Part shown: positions 60,400 through 64,000 of the stretch, one piece after another
Layout of the letters: each line of letters begins with the position of its first letter
Position numbering within the stretch: the stretch's first letter is position 1
From: Niabella drilacis
GTDB lineage: Bacteria > Bacteroidota > Bacteroidia > Chitinophagales > Chitinophagaceae
Assembly (NCBI RefSeq): GCF_900101395.1
Contig: NZ_FMZO01000009.1
Location: 147,074-211,073 of the forward strand
Direction: 5' to 3'
DNA: 64,000 nucleotides
Made by a program: the position numbers and the translations under genes
Notes under the pieces: generated by a model
Told to the model about the DNA's origin: nothing
Databases searched by the model: none
What the model saw: the letters and a program-made list of their open reading frames with translations, nothing else

Positions 60400-61176
60400 T
60401 TACACAGTCCCCGCGTCCCGCCCTTCCAGCCAGCCTTTGAAAAGCGCCACCCGCTCCCGGCTCACCACCGTATCGGTATCCGCTTCGGGGTTCAGCTGCA
60501 GGACCAGCCGGCTGTTATAATAGCTGTTGATCTTTACAATAGCGTCGATACAGATGATCATCTTCCGGTTGATGCGAAAGAACATCGTTTTGTTCAGCAT
60601 CTTATCCATCTGGTCCAGGGAATAATCCAGTGGTACTTTCTTTCCTGTATGTGTTACCGCCCTGGTGATCCCATCGGCATAATAGACGCAGGCTATATCT
60701 TTCGACTTTACGTATGCGATCTGGTTATTGGCCCTGCCGACAAACCGTGTATTTTCCTGCCGGTAAAACGCCTCGGCTATCCGCGACAGATCGAGGGCCG
60801 TGCCGGGATCTGCTTTGGGTTTAAAGTAGTTGAATTTCTGCAGGGCCCGCTCCAGCGCTGAGCGCTCCACCGGTTTTAAGAGATAGTCAATACTGTGCAC
60901 TTTAAATGCCTGCAGGGCAAATTTATCATAGGCCGTTGTGAAGATCACCGGCATCCTGATCTCCGCCTGCTGAAACAACTCAAAACAATTACCATCGGAA
61001 AGCTGGATATCCATAAACGCGAGGTCGATATTGCTGCCATGTGCTGTCAGCCATTTTTTTCCCTCATCGATCGATTCGATCACCCGGAGTACTTTCAGAT
61101 CCGGCACCAGTCCTTCCAGTAACTGGATCAGGCGGTCTGCATTCAGCTTTTCGTCTTCAAATATGATGCTATTCAT
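60400..61176 (-). CDS. LytTR-family response regulator
   Basis: 258 residues. Receiver: IIFEDEKLNADRL, Asp in LAFMDIQLSDG, FTTAYDKFALQAF, and DYLLKPVERSAL. LytTR domain: IAYVKSKDIACVYYADGITRAV ... FRINRKMIICIDAI. 6 nt after the kinase; last gene of the SDR-epimerase-kinase-regulator run. Confidence 0.92.
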   Translation of the reverse strand: MNSIIFEDEKLNADRLIQLLEGLVPDLKVLRVIESIDEGKKWLTAHGSNIDLAFMDIQLSDGNCFELFQQAEIRMPVIFTTAYDKFALQAFKVHSIDYLLKPVERSALERALQKFNYFKPKADPGTALDLSRIAEAFYRQENTRFVGRANNQIAYVKSKDIACVYYADGITRAVTHTGKKVPLDYSLDQMDKMLNKTMFFRINRKMIICIDAIVKINSYYNSRLVLQLNPEADTDTVVSRERVALFKGWLEGRDAGTV

Positions 61177-61182
61177 TTACTC

Positions 61183-62316
61183 TTATTGATTAAACTGCTC
61201 TTTTAATGCTTCCGGAAGCAGGGGAAGCTGCACCGTAAAATGATCGCAGGTTTCTTTAATATCCACCGTTGCGCCGGTGATCAGTTCATACCTTTTCCGG
61301 ATGTTGGACAATCCCACACCCGTGGAAAAGCGGATCCCGTTGCGTTTCCTCAGATCATTGGATACAATAACATACTGATCAGTAAACCGGATGCTGATAT
61401 CCAGCGGCGCGTTTACGGCAAAGCGGTTATGCTTGACCGCATTTTCTACCAACATCTGCAGGGCAGAGGGCGGCAGCAATGCAGCTCGCTGTTTTTCCGA
61501 GGGTGTGTCCATATGGAACCGGATGCTGCTCTGATGGCGAATGCGGATCAGGAATAAATACGACTCCAGAAAAGACAGTTCTGTGTGAACCGGAACCAGG
61601 TTCTCTTCCTTCTGATCAAGGATATAACGATAACATTTTGAAAGCTGTGTTATATATTCGGCCGACAGGTCAGCGCTCTGATAAACAAGACCTGTCAATA
61701 CGCTTAGCGAATTAAAAAAGAAATGCGGATCGATCTGGCTTTTTAGCACATCATACCGGGCCTGCATATTCTCCCGCTTCAGCCGCTCGGCATTGAGCCG
61801 GGCCTCCTGCCAGTTCTTATAGTAAAAAAGAAGCCCGTTAAAACTCAAGATCAGAAGGTAAAAGATAAAGGCCCCGAATATCAGGTCATAACTCAACCGG
61901 CTGAAACTTTTCCAGGCTTCGTAGTTATTAAAAAAATAAATATCATAAAACGAATACGTAAGGCCGAAAAGGAATGCTGCGAAAACACCGAATAACACCA
62001 GCCCCAAACAGGGTAAAACAACGGAATACGGAAACCGCTTTTTTGTCATGCGCTTTTGTAAGAACCGGGAAAGCCCCTCCCCCGTCAACCATATCAGCAA
62101 CCCAAGCGCAACAAACATCAGGCTAAATGACTGCTTCCGGAAAAAGGAAGATCCGCCGGTACTGGCAAACGACATGTCAAAAGAACGGAACACCACGCTA
62201 AAGCCATACAGGATCACGATCCGCACTCCATAGGTGACCAGGGGATGCTGTAACAGCATCTCCAGCTGCCGCCTGCTCATCCTTCTTAATGCCAAAATTA
62301 TTGCACCCAGTATCAT
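61183..62316 (-). CDS. LytS-type sensor histidine kinase
   Basis: 377 residues: four transmembrane helices (about 24-42, 62-84, 97-122, 145-165), a linker, then SQIDPHFFFNSLSVLTGL with the phosphoacceptor His and an ATPase with PPSALQMLVENAVKHN and GVGLSNIRKRYELITG. The ATG overlaps the stop of the upstream epimerase gene (ATGA). Signal unknown. Confidence 0.92.
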   Translation of the reverse strand: MILGAIILALRRMSRRQLEMLLQHPLVTYGVRIVILYGFSVVFRSFDMSFASTGGSSFFRKQSFSLMFVALGLLIWLTGEGLSRFLQKRMTKKRFPYSVVLPCLGLVLFGVFAAFLFGLTYSFYDIYFFNNYEAWKSFSRLSYDLIFGAFIFYLLILSFNGLLFYYKNWQEARLNAERLKRENMQARYDVLKSQIDPHFFFNSLSVLTGLVYQSADLSAEYITQLSKCYRYILDQKEENLVPVHTELSFLESYLFLIRIRHQSSIRFHMDTPSEKQRAALLPPSALQMLVENAVKHNRFAVNAPLDISIRFTDQYVIVSNDLRKRNGIRFSTGVGLSNIRKRYELITGATVDIKETCDHFTVQLPLLPEALKEQFNQ

Positions 62317-63305
62317 ATGCGTGTATGATCATTTTTATGAAACCAGTCAAGCGCTTCCTCAATAGCAACAGCAACCGGTGTATAACGGAGCCCAAATGTG
62401 CGGGCAGCTTTTTGCCCTGAATAATAATTTTGCAGGCACAGCAAATAAGCCGATGCATAGTTCAGCATCCGTCTTTTCCCGGTCAGATAGCCAATGGCAG
62501 TTCCCAGTAAGCCTCCTATTTTCAGCGCAATGGCAGGGATCCCCAGCATTACAGGCCGCTGCCGGGCCAGCCGGTGCACCATCCTGAAAAATTCACGGTA
62601 ACTTAGGTTCTCGCCGGCTATCAGAAAACAGTCACCGTTTTCGCCATTGTCACAGGCAAAGACAATGGCCCTGCTTACATCCTTTACATGCACAAAATTT
62701 TTTCCTCCCGGCGGATAAAACAGCAGCATTTTGTCCAGCGCATATTTCAGCAGCTGACCGGAGCTGGGTTTCAGATCATGCGCCCCGATCATAAATGTAG
62801 GATTTAAAATCACGGCGGGCAATCCTTTTTCCACTACGGCTTCCAGCACTTTTTGCTGAGCAATATATTTGGTATTGATATAGGGTGAATTGATCTTAAA
62901 AAGTGAAAAAGGATTCAGCTCTGTGCCCGGATGCTCCCGGGTACCCGGTGCCATGGTATTGGCGGTGCTGATATAGATCAGCCGTTTCACCCTTTCGCCC
63001 AGACAAGCCCGGATGATGTTTTCTGTCCCCTGTATATTAACCTGTTCATACTCTTTTAATTCAATACCCCATTGTCCTGTAAGGGATGCGGTATGCACTA
63101 CATAATCGCAGTCCGTAACTGCCGCCGCCACGTCAGCGGCGTTCTCAACAGCTCCGTAATACCGTTCGCAAAAAAGCCCGTTCAGCAACTCTGTATTCGC
63201 CGACCGGCGGATCAGCACCCGCACTTCAAAACCCCGCCGGCAAAACTCGAGGGCCGTATTATATCCCAGCAAGCCGCTGGCACCCGTGATCAATACTTTT
63301 GGCAT
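62313..63305 (-). CDS. NAD-dependent epimerase/dehydratase-like (extended SDR)
   Basis: 330 residues: KVLITGASGLLGYNTALEFCRRG (NAD site), IRRSAN, YISTANTMAP, and the catalytic YINTK (YxxxK) preceded by Ser; NPTFMIGAHD and GKNFVHVKDVSRAIV follow the extended SDR pattern. Members act on nucleotide sugars, steroids or flavonoid-like substrates; not resolvable here. In an operon with SDR upstream and kinase downstream. Confidence 0.88.
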   Translation of the reverse strand: MPKVLITGASGLLGYNTALEFCRRGFEVRVLIRRSANTELLNGLFCERYYGAVENAADVAAAVTDCDYVVHTASLTGQWGIELKEYEQVNIQGTENIIRACLGERVKRLIYISTANTMAPGTREHPGTELNPFSLFKINSPYINTKYIAQQKVLEAVVEKGLPAVILNPTFMIGAHDLKPSSGQLLKYALDKMLLFYPPGGKNFVHVKDVSRAIVFACDNGENGDCFLIAGENLSYREFFRMVHRLARQRPVMLGIPAIALKIGGLLGTAIGYLTGKRRMLNYASAYLLCLQNYYSGQKAARTFGLRYTPVAVAIEEALDWFHKNDHTRI

Positions 63306-63308
63306 CTT

Positions 63309-64000
63309 TTAATGTGTTAATTGTAGTTCCCGTTTAATGACCCCTGAGATCAGGCGAACCTTGATCGTAGAGGGAATGATCCCCATCAGTTTCTGATTCA
63401 TCCGGTTCCACCACCCGGGAACGATCACCGCCCTGCCTGCCAGCGTTTGCCGAACGATCCGGTTGGCCAGGTCCATCGTGGATACAAGACCCAGCCGGCC
63501 CTTATACCCCTGCAGCAGGATACGCTGCGAGGTATTGGAATTGGTCATAATGGGTCCCGGGCAGGCTACGCTAACGGATAGCCCTTCATGCTGCATCTCC
63601 TCCCGCAGCCCTAATGAAAAAGAGGACACAAAAGCCTTTGATGCGGGATAAACTGTTTTATAAGCAATAGGTGAAAAAGCTGCCATGCTGGCAATATTCA
63701 ATACATAGCTCTTCTCATGCCGTAATAATTGCGGCAACAGCTCCCGGGTGAGCAACGCTGTGCAGGAGATGTTCAACCGGATGATCTTATCAATTACCTG
63801 CGGCGAGCAGTCCAGCATCGGCACAGTGCCTCCCATACCCGCATTATTGATCAGGAAATTCACGGCAAAGCTTGCTTTAATGATCCCGACATGCGTTTCA
63901 AATGCTTCATTGCTGGTAAGATCAAATTCAAAGATATGCACCTCCACTCCATAAAGGCGGCGCAACTCTTCGCCGGTTCTTTTGATGGCACTCCCGGGAA
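63309..64000 (-). CDS. Short-chain dehydrogenase/reductase, 5' end missing
   Basis: The frame is open to the right window edge, so the N-terminal NAD(P) glycine motif is outside. The visible part has FDLTSNEAF, NFLINNAGMGGT, VLNIASMAAFSPIAYKTVYPASKAF with the Ser and YxxxK catalytic residues, and VACPGPIMTNS. Classical SDR; a TTG at 63965 is not the start. 3 nt before the epimerase gene. Confidence 0.88.
   Translation of the reverse strand, partial: PGSAIKRTGEELRRLYGVEVHIFEFDLTSNEAFETHVGIIKASFAVNFLINNAGMGGTVPMLDCSPQVIDKIIRLNISCTALLTRELLPQLLRHEKSYVLNIASMAAFSPIAYKTVYPASKAFVSSFSLGLREEMQHEGLSVSVACPGPIMTNSNTSQRILLQGYKGRLGLVSTMDLANRIVRQTLAGRAVIVPGWWNRMNQKLMGIIPSTIKVRLISGVIKRELQLTH

Overview
The window looks like chromosomal DNA from a Bacteroidota bacterium, most likely a Chitinophagaceae member. 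Evidence: sigma-A promoters of the TTG / 20-nt spacer / TAnnTTTG type, few Shine-Dalgarno sequences, a long Ctc-type L25, a CcmE with CxxxY instead of HxxxY, FMN-binding glutamate-synthase-like and DUF6600 proteins, a TonB receptor with an N-terminal carboxypeptidase-like domain, and LytS/LytTR two-component pairs. The genus is a guess. No rRNA, tRNA or CRISPR was seen.

Layout. 0-4.2 kb is core: the end of a ccmC-like gene and ccmD, glutamate dehydrogenase, DUF177-rpmF-plsX. 4.2-19 kb is an accessory island, visibly more A+T-rich in its first 11 kb. It holds a GT2 glycosyltransferase, a GT4-GT2 fusion, three large proteins with the same 45-residue double-glycine leader, two paralogous families of small secreted proteins, a C39-peptidase ABC exporter (PCAT) and its HlyD partner. 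19-33 kb is housekeeping: an MBL/beta-CASP hydrolase, hotdog protein, thioredoxin, TonB receptor, prs-ctc-pth-FAH operon, radC, an FMN glutamate-synthase-like protein, phosphohexomutase and a DMT exporter with its Lrp regulator. 33-44 kb has glutaminyl cyclotransferase, a methyltransferase, an IscA-type protein, ccmEF, plsC, a YjdI/YjdJ-like pair and fusA. 44-50 kb has a BlaI/BlaR1-like pair among META-domain lipoproteins, then arginine decarboxylase. 50-64 kb has rpmI-rplT, an MG2/plug protein, a LytS/LytTR system split by a small inverted-repeat element, DUF6600, a J-domain protein, rhomboid, and an SDR-epimerase-LytS-LytTR operon.

The most interesting system is the 4.2-19 kb island. The proteins at 12.1-13.0 and 14.3-15.2 kb share a nearly identical leader and Gly/Ser/Tyr-rich N-terminal half, then switch abruptly to unrelated C-terminal domains, one with HExxH and one with a Cys/His arrangement. 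A 766-bp duplication (about 97% identical by eye) carries this half, the divergent promoter region and the first 57 codons of the exporter. This resembles the tip exchange of polymorphic toxins, but on substrates of a type I/PCAT exporter. The Cys/His protein has a G8 tract, and removing one G extends it by a plausible domain end.

Two further finds are well supported. A 161-bp element with 14-bp inverted repeats and a TTA target duplication splits a sensor kinase, and precise excision restores one 584-codon frame. Regulatory sites are also legible upstream of the Lrp-type and BlaI-type regulators, both with exactly spaced promoters.
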